From Prorocentrum cordatum (Eukaryota > Sar > Dinophyceae > Prorocentrales > Prorocentraceae), in NCBI GenBank assembly GCA_963575745.1, contig CAUYUJ010001714.1, positions 505,842-569,841 on the forward strand: a stretch of 64,000 nucleotides of DNA, written 5' to 3'. Of the stretch, positions 10,001 through 20,847 are shown one piece after another. The notes under the pieces were generated by a model. It saw only the letters and a list, made by a program, of their open reading frames with translations. It did no database searches and was not told the origin of the DNA. The position numbers were made by a program, and so were the translations under genes. Every line of letters begins with the position of its first letter. The stretch's first letter is position 1.

Positions 10001-13000
10001 TTCGCACTTTGCACGAAGCCCCTGCTGGGGGAGGTTACTGCGAGCTGTCACGACAGGTTCCCAAGACTTGGAAAGCGAAGTGACACACATGGCGGCGGTG
10101 TTCCGTATTCTTCGAACTGGGGACGCCACATGTCACTTCTTACGACCCCCTGGGACGTCAAAAAGTGAGGGCTCCGAAGAGCGCCCCAAGAGGGCCCCAA
10201 GAGGCGCCCAGGAGGCCCCAAGAGGCCTCCAAGAGGTCCCCAAGAGGCTGCCAAAACCACCAAGAGGATCCGAAGACGCTCCAGGGGCACTCACATAAGC
10301 TTTCAAAGGGCACCCGAAAGAGGCATCCCAGAGGCCTTTGACATTTCTGCTCTCCTCCTTCTTCTTCTCCTCCTCCTCCTCCTCCTCCTCCTCCTCCTCC
10401 TCCTCCCCCGCCTCCTCCTCCTCCTCCTCCTCCTCATCCTCCTCCTCCTCCTCCTCCTCCTCCCCCTCCTCCTCCTCCTCCTCCTCCTCCTCCTCCTCTT
10501 CCTCTTCCTCATCCGCCAGTTCTTCCTCGTTCCTCCTCCGTCCTCCCCCTCCCCCTCCCCCTATTCCTCACCCATCCTCCCCCTCTTGGGGTACGACTGC
10601 TTGCCCAATTCCTTATTCCACTGCATGCTCCTCCCCATCCCTGATCAGGGCAACTCGCCTGGGCATCGTTTCTGGATAGGGCTGGTGGGTTCGCGCGAAG
10701 CGACTAGAATTTAGTTGAGAACAGCCTGCGTGCCAGCTCCAGCGGAGCAGTCCCCTGAGGGGCAGGCGGACGACTTGTTGGAGCTGGCGGGGAATCCCAC
10801 CAGCCCTTAGGGCGTGAGTGGTTTAGCGGGCTTCCTCTTCCAACCCACTTCTTCCCCTTTGGGGAGGGGTTCATCAGTGCCCCAAATTGATAAACAACCC
10901 CTCACCCATGCGGCCAGCAGCCAACCAGGACCCATGACAACCCCCCACCACCATCCCTGTCAAAAAAAACAATGTGAAGCCAACGTTGGAGCAAAATCTC
11001 GGATCGTGCTCGGGAAGGCGCGAGCACTTCGTATTGCTTATTGGCAGAGACGGCAGGGGGGGGCACCTTGCCTGCTCCGCGCAAAGCCACCATCCTCTCA
11101 AAAAATGATGCACTAAACACTTCGCGGGGGCACCCCGCGATCATTTCGCATGGGCTTTTGACATGGACAGCGGGGGTGCTGACATATTGCCTGCTGTGCG
11201 CAGGCGCACCAGACACTATGATGGCCACCCCGCTGGTGAGGGCTGCGCGTGCCCCGAACGTGGCGAACCTGGCGCTGCCAGAGCACGCGGCACACATGGC
11301 GCACGTGGCGCATCTGGCGTAACATGCTTGCCTGGCACGCGTTGGGCCCAACGGTGCCTGGCGTACCTCGCACGCGTGGCGCGCCTCGCACGCGTAGCGC
11401 GCCTCGCACACGTGGCGCACCTGGCCCCAGCGTCGCGCACATGGGATCTGTTTTGGTTCCGATTAGCTGTCCATCGAAAGACGACCGCTGAACATGCTGC
11501 GGCTCGGGTGCTAGTTATGTGTGGGGAGGTCGGGTGGGGAGCCTTGCCCCCTTCCCCGAACCCCCCCCCATGGGTCTGCGGGGGGGGGATCGCGACCGAT
11601 TGGAGCGTCCAAGATGGCCTCGGCGAGAAGGCACAAATCATTAATCATATTGAGGTTGTGTTCAATGTTGGCCCCCTGGGGAGGGGGGAATTGAGCCCCC
11701 CCGTCCCCCCTTTGTTGGTCAATCTCCTCCAAGATGGCCCTAAGGTGGCCCCCGAGGCTCCCAAGAGCGCCCCAAGAGGACCCCAATAGGCGCCCAGGAG
11801 GCCCCAAGAGGCCCGCAGGAGGTCCCCGAGAGGTTCCCCAGAGACTCCCAAGAGGCCCAAGGGGCTCCCCCGCGGCACCCAAAACACTTCAAAAGGCCCC
11901 CGAAGGTCAGGAGACCCCAAAGACGTCCTGAGAGGCCTACCAGAAGCTTGAAGCTGTCAAGAGATATCCGAGGAGACTCCGAGAAGCATCCAAGAGGCTT
12001 CTGGCGTTTCTGCTCACCCTCCTCCTCCTCCTCCTCCTCCTCCTCCTCCTCCTCCTCCGCCTCCTCCGCCTCCTCCTCCACCACCACCACCACCACCACC
12101 TCCACCCCTCCCGGCAAATGAAGGAGGGGACTGGGGCGAGCCATCCCTCCCCTGCCTCCCTCCCCCACTGGCCTCCCTTCCTCCCTCTGTCCCTCCCTCA
12201 TTCGCTCCCTTCCTCACGCTCCTTCCTCCCCTCACCCCTCCCCTATTCCTTTTCCTCCTCAACCCTCCTCCTCCCCTTCCTACCCTCCTCCCCTCCATCC
12301 CTCCTCCGCTCCCTCCCTCCTCCCCCCCCCTCGCCTTCCTCGCTCCCCCCCTCCCCTGCCCTCTCATCGCCCTGGACCAGGACCACCACAGGCAACGCCC
12401 AGATGCCCCACCGTCGGTGCCGCCCCCCTGAGGAGCAACGTCAGGCGGGGACCAGCTCAGGGTGTGTGTGGGGGGGGGGGGGGGGGGGGGGAAACATCGA
12501 GCTTGAGTCGGCGGCACATCGCCGATAGATCGGCGACAGGCTCCCGATGGCAAAACCGCACGCTCCTGGGCAGGGAGGGCTATCGGGCCCAGACTGGCGA
12601 TAAACGGGCGAGTGGGGCTCGACGCATCCCCCCCTGAGCCAACCCCCCCAAACGTTGCCCCCGAATCGGGGGTTGCTAGAGGTGCCCCTGGCCCAAGGTG
12701 CCCCCAGCATTCCGCTCCAAATTGGAGCCCCATATGGCCCTCTGGGCCTCGTGAGGGGTGCTCAGGAGGCCGTGGGGGCCTTCCTGGAAACCCTGGGGGC
12801 ACCGTGGCCCAGGGGCACCTCTAGCAACACCCGACCGAATGCCCCGCCTCCGCCGCCACCCCCCTCCCCGGAGAGGAGGCGCGCCCAGGGGCAGTGGTGG
12901 TCCATCCGGAGCACGCAGCGCCCGCAGATGGAGCAGTGGTGCGCCCGCTCGGGCCTCGGGCGCGCGGTCCCCGGGGGCGGCGGGGCCCGCGGGCCGCGCC

Positions 13001-16000
13001 GCCACGAGCGACCGACGAACACATCGGTGCCCGCGCCTTGGCGGGGTGGACTCTGCGGTGCGCCGAGGGGGGGGGGAGGGGGAACGCTGAGGTCGACTGC
13101 ACGCAAGAGTGACCCTGGGTAAGAGTAGCCCCTGGTGCGCGGCCTCTTGGGGGCCGCGGGGGAACCGAACACAAGCGCCCAAGACGCTACTTCCGCATCG
13201 CGTTCGGCGATCGGGGGACCCTATTGGGCACGCACCAAAGGCCACTCCGGCGAAAGATCACTCTTACGTGTAGTCGACGAGAGGAGGAAGGGGGAACGCT
13301 GGGGGGAAACCAGCTGAGGGGGGAAGCATCGACCTGGAATCGGCGGCACATCGCCGATAGATGGGCGACAGGCTCCAAATAGCGAAACTGCACGTTCCTG
13401 GGTGGAGTGGGCTATCGGGCCCCGGTTGGCGATGAGTGGGCGATTGTGGGTCGATGCATCAGCCTCTCCCCCCCTAAACGTTGCCCCTGAAGGGGGGGAG
13501 TGACAGGGGACAGGCCTTCTCGAAAGGCGGCGGAGCCTCTCAGAAGCCCTGCGGCCTCTAAGAAGTCGCCTCTGGCTGCGGAGAAGGCTTGGAGAGCTCC
13601 TCAGGAGGCTGGAGACCTTCCGAGCCTTCCAGGAAGGCCAGCCCCCTCTGCTCTGCATTCCCCCCTGGGAGCGCCGCCGATTGGATGCGCGATCCAGCTG
13701 ATACGTTCCGCGCGGGGCATCCGCGCAACGCCGCCCTGCATCCACGGGGTCCCGCGCAGGGGCCACGCCACGGGACGCCCGTGGTGGGAGCGGCGAGGGC
13801 TCCCCCGCAAGGTCGACACCCCGAGGACGTGCCGCCAATCGCGCGCCAAGGTGTCTCTGGGGCCGGCTGCACGCAAGAGCGACCCTATGCAACAGTGACC
13901 TTTGGTGCGCGGCTCTACGGGGGCCGCGGGAGGGCCAAATCGGGCCCACACAGGTCGCTCTTATGCGCAGCCGCAAGTGGCGCGGGTTACGTGCTGCACA
14001 GGGGGGGCCAAGGAGGTTATGAAGATCGGGAAGCGCCTGCATCCTTCGTCCCGTGCCCTTGGACGCCCCAGACATCCGACGGCATCTTGTTTCACAAGGC
14101 GGGCCCCCATAGGTCTGGACCCCTTCACAAGGAATGCCTTTTCATCACGATCCGTGCTTCGACGGCCCTGGGGCGCGGCAGGGCCTCTCAGCCTCCCTGC
14201 CCGCGCTCAACTAGACAGATGCAGTCGTCGGGCGGCTACTCTGCGACTCGGCCTCCTCAGGCCATGCGCCGCCGAGCTCCGACAGGTATTACTCAGAGAA
14301 GAAAAATGGTTTGAAGGAAACGGGTCCCGAGTAAAACTGGTCGTGGACCCATGAGGCCTGCCCCCGGGACCAACTGTTCATGCTGGGTCGTTTTCTGACA
14401 GCCCCGGGGCCCGTCAAGGCCCTGTGAGCTCGAGAGCGGGCGAAAACCTCAGGACCCGTTTCCCTCAGGACCCCTTTTCCTCTGTGGAGGGGAAGCAAAC
14501 GGGGAGCAAAGCCAAGACTGAGCGCGGAAATGTCGTGTCGATCTTGGTCAGCCATTCGTGGCCAATCCTCGCGAACCAGCGACGGCCGACATGGATCATG
14601 GCCAAGATCGGCATCGGCAGGATCCCGCGACATCTTGGTCATGGTCCCCGTGCTTCATCTCGCGACATCAGGATCCCGCGACATCTCGACTCATAGCGAT
14701 CAAGGAGGGGGGCAGGGCCCCCCAGCGGCCGAGAGCGGCCACAAGCTGGCCGCCTTGATTCCTTCGAGGCGCCTGGTGTCCGGAGAGCCAGACCCTGGCC
14801 CAAGGAGAGTCGGCCGCGAGGCTTCCTTGAGGGGAGCCAGCGGAGGCAGCGAGCGGGAGCGAGCGGGCGATTGCAGCGGGAGCATCCGTCCAGCTGCCTC
14901 CTCCCTCAGTTCGCCTCCCCGCGGTTCCTCCCCAGCTCCCCCCTCGGCCACCCATCGCTCCTCCTCCGCCGCCGCCACCTCCTCCGCCGCCGCCGCCTCC
15001 TCCTCCTCCTCCTCCTCCTCCGCCTTATTCACTGACCCACTCGATCATGGAGGGGAGGGAGGGAGAGAGCGAAGGAAGGAGCAAAAAAGCGGAGGACGAG
15101 GAGGACGAGGAGGAGGACATGAGTGAATCAAAGATGCATCAACAGTACTGCAGTACACACTCCCGTCCCGAAACCCATTGTCATAATTCCCTACAAGTTT
15201 CCCTGTCCAGTGCGGGAACCGCCCCCCTTGAATCACGAGCGCCCAGTGGCCTGCAGCTCAGGCGAGACCTTGTTTTGTAAAGCATTCGCCCTCCAGCCTT
15301 GGATCTAACAGAAACGCACAAAACGTCCACCGATAGCACCGTCTTGGAAAAAATATGCCCTGCATCCGCACAAGTGGCCCACCATTTCAACGTTCTGGTC
15401 AAAAACCTGTAGAAATCTTAAACGATAGCCCCATTTTGAAAATGAGCCGCCACCCATCCGTGTAACTGGTGTGCAATGTGGACCCTCGGGTCGTAGAATT
15501 CAATGACCTTTCACGAAAGAGACGCACTTCGAAAACGTCTGGGCCTCCTTCAACTGTTGGGAACATGTCAAAATCATGTGCGCGGCGCTAAGGCGACAGC
15601 CGCATCTTGAGAACGTAATGATGGAAATAGTTAGAATAAACTTGCGCGGCGCTATAGCGAGAACCGCCTTTTGATGACGCACTGGCATCCATCCTTGCAA
15701 CTGTTGGAAACGTGTAAAACGAATGTGCACGGCGCTGAGACAAGAGCAACCTTTTGAAAAACGCCGGTCCTCCATCCTTGCAACCATTGGAAACGTTTAA
15801 CACGAATGTGGGCGGCGCCTTTTCGACAGCCGTATTTTGAAAACCACTGGCACCACATCCCATCGGTGTACCTGTTGGAGTTTTTTTTATAGCTTCAGGA
15901 AGATATCCAGCGATGCCCAAAGTAAACGCCCGGCCCAGCATACGGACAAATCTGGAGGTGCGACTTGGGGCGAGTTGTTCCCCCCCGGTCAGCGCTTGCC

Positions 16001-16597
16001 CTGAAGGGGTCAGATCGGAAACTGCAAGACTAGGTAAAGATTTCAGGCCGATATTGGTAGGCGGCCAGCTTCCGGGAACTATTAGATTGGTTTGCATAAT
16101 AATGGGTAGCTCCTGGGCACGAAGTGAGAGAGAGAGAGAGAGAGAAATAAAGAAAGAAAGAAAGAAAATAAATATATAGAAAAAAAAAGTCGGAGAGTGG
16201 AGAGGATTTCTATAGGGCCAAGCGGGTTGGGAGAGATATACATTCGTGAGTAAAGATGATTTCATAGAGTGCAGACCGAGCTGGTAGGGCACATTACAGA
16301 GCAGCGACCAAACAAAGAGAGAAAGAGAGAACAAGAGAAAGAGAGAGAAAGAGAGAAAAAATGAGAACGTGAGCGGGCAGGAGTGGAGTGCCTGCGAAAA
16401 GGTCAAGAGATCCACTGATTTGGCTGCTCTTTCATGGAATCTACAAGGAAAAGGGATGGAGGCGAGGTCGTCGTCCCCATTCCTCCTCCACTCGGGCACG
16501 ACCCCCGCGCCCGCGGCCGCGGCCTCGACTGCCTGCACTTGCCGCAAGTGCTCGCCTCCCCGGGGCGCCAGACGCGGTCGCCCGCCTCCGCCGCGGC
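6719..16597 (-). CDS. DHHC-type protein S-palmitoyltransferase, multi-exon, 5' end not found
   Basis: DHHC enzymes transfer palmitate from acyl-CoA to protein cysteines at membranes, through the catalytic cysteine of a cysteine-rich domain (CRD). Five minus-strand exons join in phase: 16597-16524, 12954-12885, 9350-9231, 7491-7341 and 7029-6719. Together they read [44 protein letters not shown], a TM4 segment ([20 protein letters not shown]), NLTSIEM (the TTxE-like motif), NPYDLG and WLLP, then stop at 6719. All CRD landmarks and the catalytic Cys are present. The first three introns have donors GC, GC and GT. TM1, TM2 and the start codon are not located and should lie upstream of 16597. The two CRD introns are about 3.5 kb each and full of repeats. 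The last junction is the least certain, because it leaves an unusually long segment before NLTSIEM. Confidence 0.85.
7341..7491 (-). CDS. Palmitoyltransferase exon: TM4
   Basis: 151 bp. The acceptor GACAG precedes TTGGTGTTC. A basic stretch (GKKHRKGR) is followed by the TM4 helix [20 protein letters not shown] and FCSHIM. The proposed GT donor at 7340-7339 gives a phase that fits the next exon. Confidence 0.7.
7492..9230 (-). other. Palmitoyltransferase intron (TM3-TM4)
   Basis: 1,739 bp. It holds a CTC tract and purine-rich block (7500-7660), a short CAAGAGGCC fragment (8056-8160), and an AT-richer stretch (8170-8720) of GTTATTATT-like repeats with many spurious plus-strand frames. No exon recognised inside it. 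Confidence 0.6.
9231..9350 (-). CDS. Palmitoyltransferase exon: end of CRD and TM3
   Basis: 120 bp, phase 0 at both ends. The acceptor is GTGCAG before GTTGGAAAC. It begins [20 protein letters not shown], the standard continuation of DHHCPW, and runs on hydrophobically to TTTTGGTGG followed by a GTAAGC donor. A GC donor after ATGCTAGCTTGC is an alternative end. Confidence 0.85.
9391..9570 (+). repeat. (GGAGA)n / GAGAGA polypurine tract
   Basis: About 180 nt of almost pure purine on the plus strand built from GGAGAGGAGA and GAGAGAGA. On the minus strand it lies within the first ~220 nt of the intron side facing the VGNC exon, and would supply a pyrimidine-rich tract. Confidence 0.7.
10156..10712 (+). 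repeat. Composite repeat, copy 2
   Basis: Degenerate CAAGAGGCC array (10170-10340), long CTC tract (10364-10500), then a tail at 10641-10712 matching 555-626 base for base over most of its length (CTGATCAG, CAACTCGCCTGG, CATCGTTTC, CTAGAATTT). This shared tail shows the module is a repeated unit. Confidence 0.75.
11270..11425 (+). repeat. GC-rich ~12-13-bp minisatellite
   Basis: Degenerate units such as CACGCGTGGCGCGCCTCG and ACACATGGCGCACGTGGC. All frames are open but reflect the repeat, not a gene. Confidence 0.6.
11716..12115 (+). repeat. Composite repeat, copy 3
   Basis: Begins with CAATCTCCTCCAAGATGGCC like copy 1, followed by a CAAGAGGCC array to 11990 and a CTC/CCACCA tract (12016-12110). 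The conserved tail of copies 1 and 2 is absent; a CCCTCC-rich stretch follows instead. Confidence 0.65.
12430..12662 (+). mobile_element. MITE-A, copy 1
   Basis: Repeat with terminal inverted repeats (start GGAGCAACGTCAGG, end AAACGTTGCCCCC) and a central perfect palindrome CGCCGATAGATCGGCG at 12520-12535. A 21-nt G run near 12470 has expanded inside it. It shares about 170 bp with copies at 13288 and 44579. Confidence 0.65.
12885..12954 (-). CDS. Palmitoyltransferase exon: core CRD with DHHC
   Basis: 70 bp encoding [13 protein letters not shown] and then [10 protein letters not shown]. The acceptor is CCCGAG before GCCCGAG and the donor is GC at 12884-12883 directly after the Trp codon. This exon carries the catalytic DHHC cysteine. 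Confidence 0.9.
13092..13278 (+). mobile_element. MITE-B, copy 2 (best preserved)
   Basis: 187 bp with long terminal inverted repeats. The left end GTCGACTGCACGCAAGAGTG pairs with the right end ending in ACGTGTAGTCGAC; about 39 bp align with few mismatches. GAG flanks both ends and could be a 3-bp target-site duplication. Nine bases separate it from MITE-A copy 2. Non-coding. Confidence 0.75.
13288..13488 (+). mobile_element. MITE-A, copy 2
   Basis: Start AAGGGGGAACGCTGG and end TAAACGTTGCCCCT are inverted repeats. The central palindrome is mutated to CGCCGATAGATGGGCG. The body matches copies 1 and 3 throughout. Confidence 0.65.
13864..13973 (+). mobile_element. MITE-B, short copy 3
   Basis: 110 bp flanked by 23-bp inverted repeats (CGGCTGCACGCAAGAGCGAC against the complement of GTCGCTCTTATGCGCAGCCG). 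It shares the left part of the interior (TTGGTGCGCGGC, GGGGGCCGCGGG) with copy 2 but lacks the central CATCGCG segment, so it is an internal deletion derivative. Confidence 0.7.
15380..15880. repeat. Degenerate ~83-bp tandem repeat
   Basis: About six diverged units containing CATCCTTGCAACTGTTGGAA, then ACGAATGTGCACGGCGC and CTTTTGAAAA. ATCCTTGCAA recurs at 15691 and 15774, an offset of 83. Confidence 0.65.
16524..16597 (-). CDS. Palmitoyltransferase exon: first CxxC of the CRD
   Basis: 74 bp with acceptor CACAG before GCCGCGG. It encodes the run ending in STCGKCRQS plus two bases of the next Arg codon. The donor is GC at 16523-16522 (TCGAG then GCCGCGG). The next exon begins after AG with GCCC, so AGGC occurs at both exon edges. 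Confidence 0.8.
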
Positions 16598-17440
16598 CTG
16601 TGGGGCTGCGGGCCACACCGCGGGCCCAGGGGAGTGCACGCCCGCCGAGGGGGGCCGTGGCGGCCGTGCACCGGCGCCCCTGACATGGACAATCGACGTT
16701 TCAATCCATACCCCTGCTCGCGCCAAGTCTCCACGAGGGGGCGGGCTGGGGTCATGGATAAAGATCCGGCCTCGAGAGGTCAAGCTTTTTACCCATGCCC
16801 CGTCCCCCCTGGCGGCCGCATTTGGTGTCTGCGGCACATGTGTGGACCGAATGTCGACCCCCGATGACAGCCTCGCATCGCTGTACCCACCAAACAATAA
16901 CGCGGCGGAAGACTCTTCACCGTTTCCCGCTTGTGATGGCCCACCACCGTGGCGTCGCGCACAGAACGGAGGGAGAGGGGGGGAGGCTTCTTAGAAGCAC
17001 AAGTGCTTCTAATAAGCATTCCACCCTGCCCCTACGTACTCCCCTCTGCGCGCGGCCGACACCCGAAACCCGGGACCGCCAAAGAACGACTCGGGACGAA
17101 AAGCCCGTCCACAGGAGAGGGTCCAGACCTCTGGGGGGAGAGGACGCCCTCCGAGGCGGCCGTGACGGCGGTGCACTGGCTCCCCGATGACATCCTCGCG
17201 TCGTGAAACAATCACTACGGAAGGCTTTCGACTGTTTTCCGCTTGTGATGGCCCTTGCGGGGCCGGCAAAGAACGACTCGGGACGAAAAGCCGGTCCCCA
17301 GGGAAGGGTCCAGACCTCTGGAGAGCCACGTCGCGAAAAAAACACCACGTCGGACGCCTGCGTCCGACGCCACCGAGGCGGCCGCGGCGGCCGTGCACCG
17401 GGGCTCTGCACCTCCAGACCCGGAAACGTCGAGCCCGAGG
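16598..17440. repeat. Local diverged duplications upstream of the palmitoyltransferase CRD exon
   Basis: GCTTGTGATGGCCC occurs near 16929 and 17241 (offset 312). AAAGAACGACTCGGGACGAA occurs at 17081 and 17268, and GGCCGTGCACCGG-like sequence near 16660, 17168 and 17388. The block looks like two or three unequal tandem copies with insertions. No missing N-terminal exon was recognised here. Confidence 0.5.
16986..17017. repeat. Near-perfect 15-bp-arm hairpin
   Basis: GCTTCTTAGAAGCAC and GTGCTTCTAATAAGC pair at 14 of 15 positions across a 2-nt AA loop. It lies in an insertion that separates the two duplicated segments above. Confidence 0.7.
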
Positions 17441-17944
17441 TCCCGAGGTTCTGAGGCGTTTTCGGCCTCCGGGGGCCGTTTCTGCCAAGACCTGGGGCCA
17501 TGGAGAGGCGACTCGGGATGGAAAGCTGCCCCAGTTGGTCCCCTGCCTCGCTCCTCCCCAGTATCTCTTTCTCTCACTCTTCCAGTGGCACAATTGTGTG
17601 ACTGCCGCACCTGCCGCACCACCCCCGCAACAAACGGGCGGTACGCGGGCGGGTGATCGCTGGCCCTCGGCAGCCACGCGATTCCCGTCGAAGTCAACAC
17701 CCGGCTCTGCGAGTGCAAAGGGATGCACGACGTGCAGGGGAAAGGATGGGAAGCAGGCCTCAGAAGAGAACCAGATCCCTTCGTAAACATCCAACAGCCT
17801 CCTGCCTCTTCCTCTTCCCCCATCCTCCTCCCCTCACCCTCCCTGCCCCCACCCATCCCTTCCTCCTGCTCATCCTTCTTCCCATCCCCTGTCCTCTACT
17901 GCTGCACGGCGTCAACAAACACGCGCCACCCTCCCCTCCACCCT

Positions 17945-17997
17945 GGAGAAGAAGATCGGCCCCGAGTGGGCCACGGCAGCGCTCTCAACCCAGCCAG
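17945..17997 (+). CDS. Candidate plus-strand exon, unknown protein
   Basis: Reads LEKKIGPEWATAALSTQP and ends at a good GTAAGC donor (17998). Either an upstream acceptor or a start is unclear. Together with 18672-18861 this could be a plus-strand gene diverging from the palmitoyltransferase. I do not recognise the product. Confidence 0.3.
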
Positions 17998-18396
17998 GTA
18001 AGCAGCTGCGGTGCTCTCCTGTCCCTACCAGCTCGACAGTGCACAGATTAGGGGCGTCCAAGAGGAGGCGTGGCAAATCATGGCCCGAGGCACGTGCGCG
18101 GACGATGGGGTACCAGGGGACGCATTGAGAGGAGGCGAGGGGGGCACGAAATTTGTGGAGAGCTCACGGCCAACAACACCTCCCTTGAGCCAAGCATTCA
18201 GCAGAACGCGTAGGCAGAAGGGTGCGCAAATGGCAACTCCTGAGAAACCAAAGAAAGAAAAACTGCACGGAGACCTCCGACCGTAAAGCAGAGAACAAGA
18301 CGCAGTACGACCGTGACACAAAACGCAGGGTTGCGACACTGGCAGCAGAATGGAACAGATTCACCGAACGGATATGATGGCGCCGACCACGGTATC

Positions 18397-18442
18397 CACA
18401 CACACACACACCATACACACACACACACACCATACACACCAT

Positions 18443-18507
<65 letters not shown>

Positions 18508-18523
18508 CCACACACACACACCA

Positions 18524-18580
<57 letters not shown>
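18397..18580 (+). repeat. (AC)n microsatellite
   Basis: About 180 bp of AC repeats with a few CAT, CAA and CCA interruptions. Open frames of His-Thr or Cys-Val here are artefacts of the repeat. Confidence 0.95.
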
Positions 18581-18582
<2 letters not shown>

Positions 18583-18671
18583 TCATCGCCACCACTCTGG
18601 GCCGCCCCCGAGAGCCAGGCGGCGAGACGCGAGGGTTCTCGGTGGGGCGGGGCGGGGGCGTGCCTCCGCAG

Positions 18672-18861
18672 AAGGGCAGAGGGCCTCTCGGCAGAGCCCT
18701 GCGCGCCGCAGGCCAAGCGCCTCACGTCTTCCAAGAGGCCAGGGGGGGCACCTTGGAAGGCTGCCTCTCGCTGCGCGCCGCCGACGGGTATTCCCTGATG
18801 CCCCCGCCCACGCGCCTCCCGTGCTTGAGCGACCTGGTCGCAGAAGTCCTCCCAGGCGCAG
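18672..18861 (+). CDS. Candidate plus-strand exon, unknown protein
   Basis: Bounded by a CCGCAG acceptor and a GCAG/GTACG donor. The 190-bp frame reads LRAAGQAPHVFQEARGG, LEGCLSLRAADGYSL and LSDLVAEVLPGA, with protein-like composition unlike the surrounding repeats. No family recognised. Confidence 0.3.
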
Positions 18862-20136
18862 GTACGAAAGGAGGAGCGAGGTCGATCCCAGAACGGGGAC
18901 AGAAAGAGCGCCTGAGGAGCAGGGAGCCGAGGAGTCAGCAGTAAGGAGCGAGGAGGAATAAGGTGGAGGTCTCAGGAAGGCCGAGAGGAGGAGCAAGCCG
19001 AGGATAAGCGGGAGGCGGCGCGAGCAGGGAATAGTCCTCCCCATCCTTCTCCTTCTCCCTAACCATGCCTACTTCTTTCCCTCTCTCACCCGCAAGGGGG
19101 TGGAAGGTAGTAGGAGGACAAGAGACGACGAGGCAGAAGAGAGGGAGAAGTGAGGGACAGGTGGGGGAGTGAGGCAGGATGGCATGAGCGAGTGCATAAG
19201 TAAATGAGGAGGTGAAAAATAATGAGGACCAGGATACGGAGGAGGAGTGAGATGGAGACGGATGAGGAGCAGAGGACGAGGAGAATGACAAGGAAGAGGA
19301 GGAACAGGAGGAGGAAGACGAGTATAAATGAGAAGTGAGGCATACGGATGAGAAGTGAAGGAGCCCAGAGTCGGAGGAAGTTGAGGAGCTGGGGGGGAGG
19401 AGTGTGCAGTGAGGAGACAAATTAGGACTGAGGGGAAGGATTCAGGAATGTTGAGAGGTGGAGCAGCGGGGGAGAAAGCAGTAGTGAGGAGCAAGAAGAA
19501 CTCAGGAGAGGATTCAGGAAGGCTGAGATGCGGTGCAAGTCGGGGAGGAGGGGGAGGAGAAGTGAGCAGTGAAGCGCGAGGAGGGACGAAAGGGAGTGAT
19601 GCGGACAAGGAGTCGTGAGCTGGAAAGGACAGAAGCTCATGTTGCCTACGAGAGAGGACGACGGAGGACGCGGCAGGGAGAGAGGAACGAGCGAGGGAGA
19701 GGAGGGGGGTGAAGCAGAAGTGCCTGAGCGAGTGACTGAATGACGAGGGAGAAGGAGAAACAGTGAAGAGGAGAAGTAAGGCGTGCAGATGCGGAGCGAA
19801 GGAGCCAGGAGGCGTGCGGATGAGGCGTGAGGAGTGAGGGAGCCACGAGCCAGGGCCCGTCCTCGCGCCCCTTGTCCCTTCGCCCCCCTCGGGCGAGCGA
19901 CCTCACGAAAGCCCCTGTGTAGGGAACGCCCCCGGCAGAAGGTTTGCAGCTGAAGGGGAAGGGCCGCAGGCCCTGGTGCACGAGATCGCGTCTTGCTCGC
20001 CCACTGTCCCCCTGGCCGTGCTTCTAAGACGCCTTCCCCACACCTCTGCGCGTGAGCGATTTCCCTCGGAGCCTCCCTCCTTCGTGGCGACGGGCCGTGG
20101 CCGCTCTCCATCGGAATCTCCCACTCCGCCCCCCCC
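18862..20136. other. Purine-rich spacer
   Basis: Mostly a long plus-strand purine-biased stretch (GAGGAGG, GGAGGAAG; 18930-19820) without clear periodicity, then GC-rich unique sequence. No gene supported. Confidence 0.5.
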
Positions 20137-20163
20137 CACGTGGCCCGGGGCTCGGGCCACGTG
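20137..20163. repeat. Perfect 11-bp-arm hairpin
   Basis: CACGTGGCCCG and CGGGCCACGTG pair perfectly around a 5-nt loop GGGCT. No T tract follows. It could be a fold-back or a structured RNA element. Confidence 0.6.
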
Positions 20164-20812
20164 CACATTGTGAGGCAACGTTTGGGAGGTCATTTGCAAG
20201 AGCGATTCAGGCCGAGTAAGCCCGATCTGGGGCCACGAAGCCGGACCAGCCCAGATTAAGCCTGGCAGCAAGCCGAATTAAACTGGACGAAGCGAGACAA
20301 ACCCGATTAAGCGAGTTTGGGCCGGATCCGGCCAGGTTTCGACAACGGATATGCCAACGCCGATGCTGAATGTAAGCTCCCAGGAGTTGCATCCGAATGC
20401 AAAGAACTCACGAGGTCTCGCCTTTGACCTATCTCAGCACCCCTCGTGGCCACTTGAACCACGCGGCAACTGGCACCCGTCCACGAGGTCGCTCGCTGAG
20501 ATCCCCTCCCCACCTGACATCAGAAGCTGATAACAGGAAGAGACATCTCTGAACGTCCCTGCCATCCTGCATCGCAGCCAGCAGTAAATAATGATATGAT
20601 TGCACTATGCTCCTCCGTTGGGATGTTGCCAGAAGCTTTGCGTTAAGACAACAACGAGCCCAGGTGACCTTCTACTGCCTATATCATGCATACGGCCACA
20701 GCTCCTTCGGCACGAACCCGGGCTCGGTCATGGATGTTTGAAGAAAGCTCCAAAACGCCAATAACCTGCAAGAGAAACAAACACACATTAAAGATCAATC
20801 AACATTGTTATA

Positions 20813-20846
<34 letters not shown>

Positions 20847-20847
20847 C

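Larger units (their letters stand above)
9351..12884 (-). other. Palmitoyltransferase intron within the CRD (GC donor)
   Basis: 3,534 bp between DHHCPW and VGNC. It contains a GGAGA polypurine tract, two composite-repeat copies, a CACGCGTGGCGCGCC minisatellite and a MITE-A copy, annotated separately. No coding signal recognised. Confidence 0.7.
12955..16523 (-). other. Palmitoyltransferase intron between the CRD halves (GC donor)
   Basis: 3,569 bp. It carries two MITE-B copies, one MITE-A copy and the 83-bp repeat block. From 13974 to 15379 I see only short CTC/GCC tracts (14955-15030), a small GGATCCCGCGACATC duplication (14630-14690) and no gene. Confidence 0.7.

Noticed and set aside
15588-16616. 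342-residue minus-strand frame over 15.6-16.6 kb
   Set aside because: It runs through the 83-bp repeat and a GAGA tract; the real exon at 16524-16597 is in a different frame.
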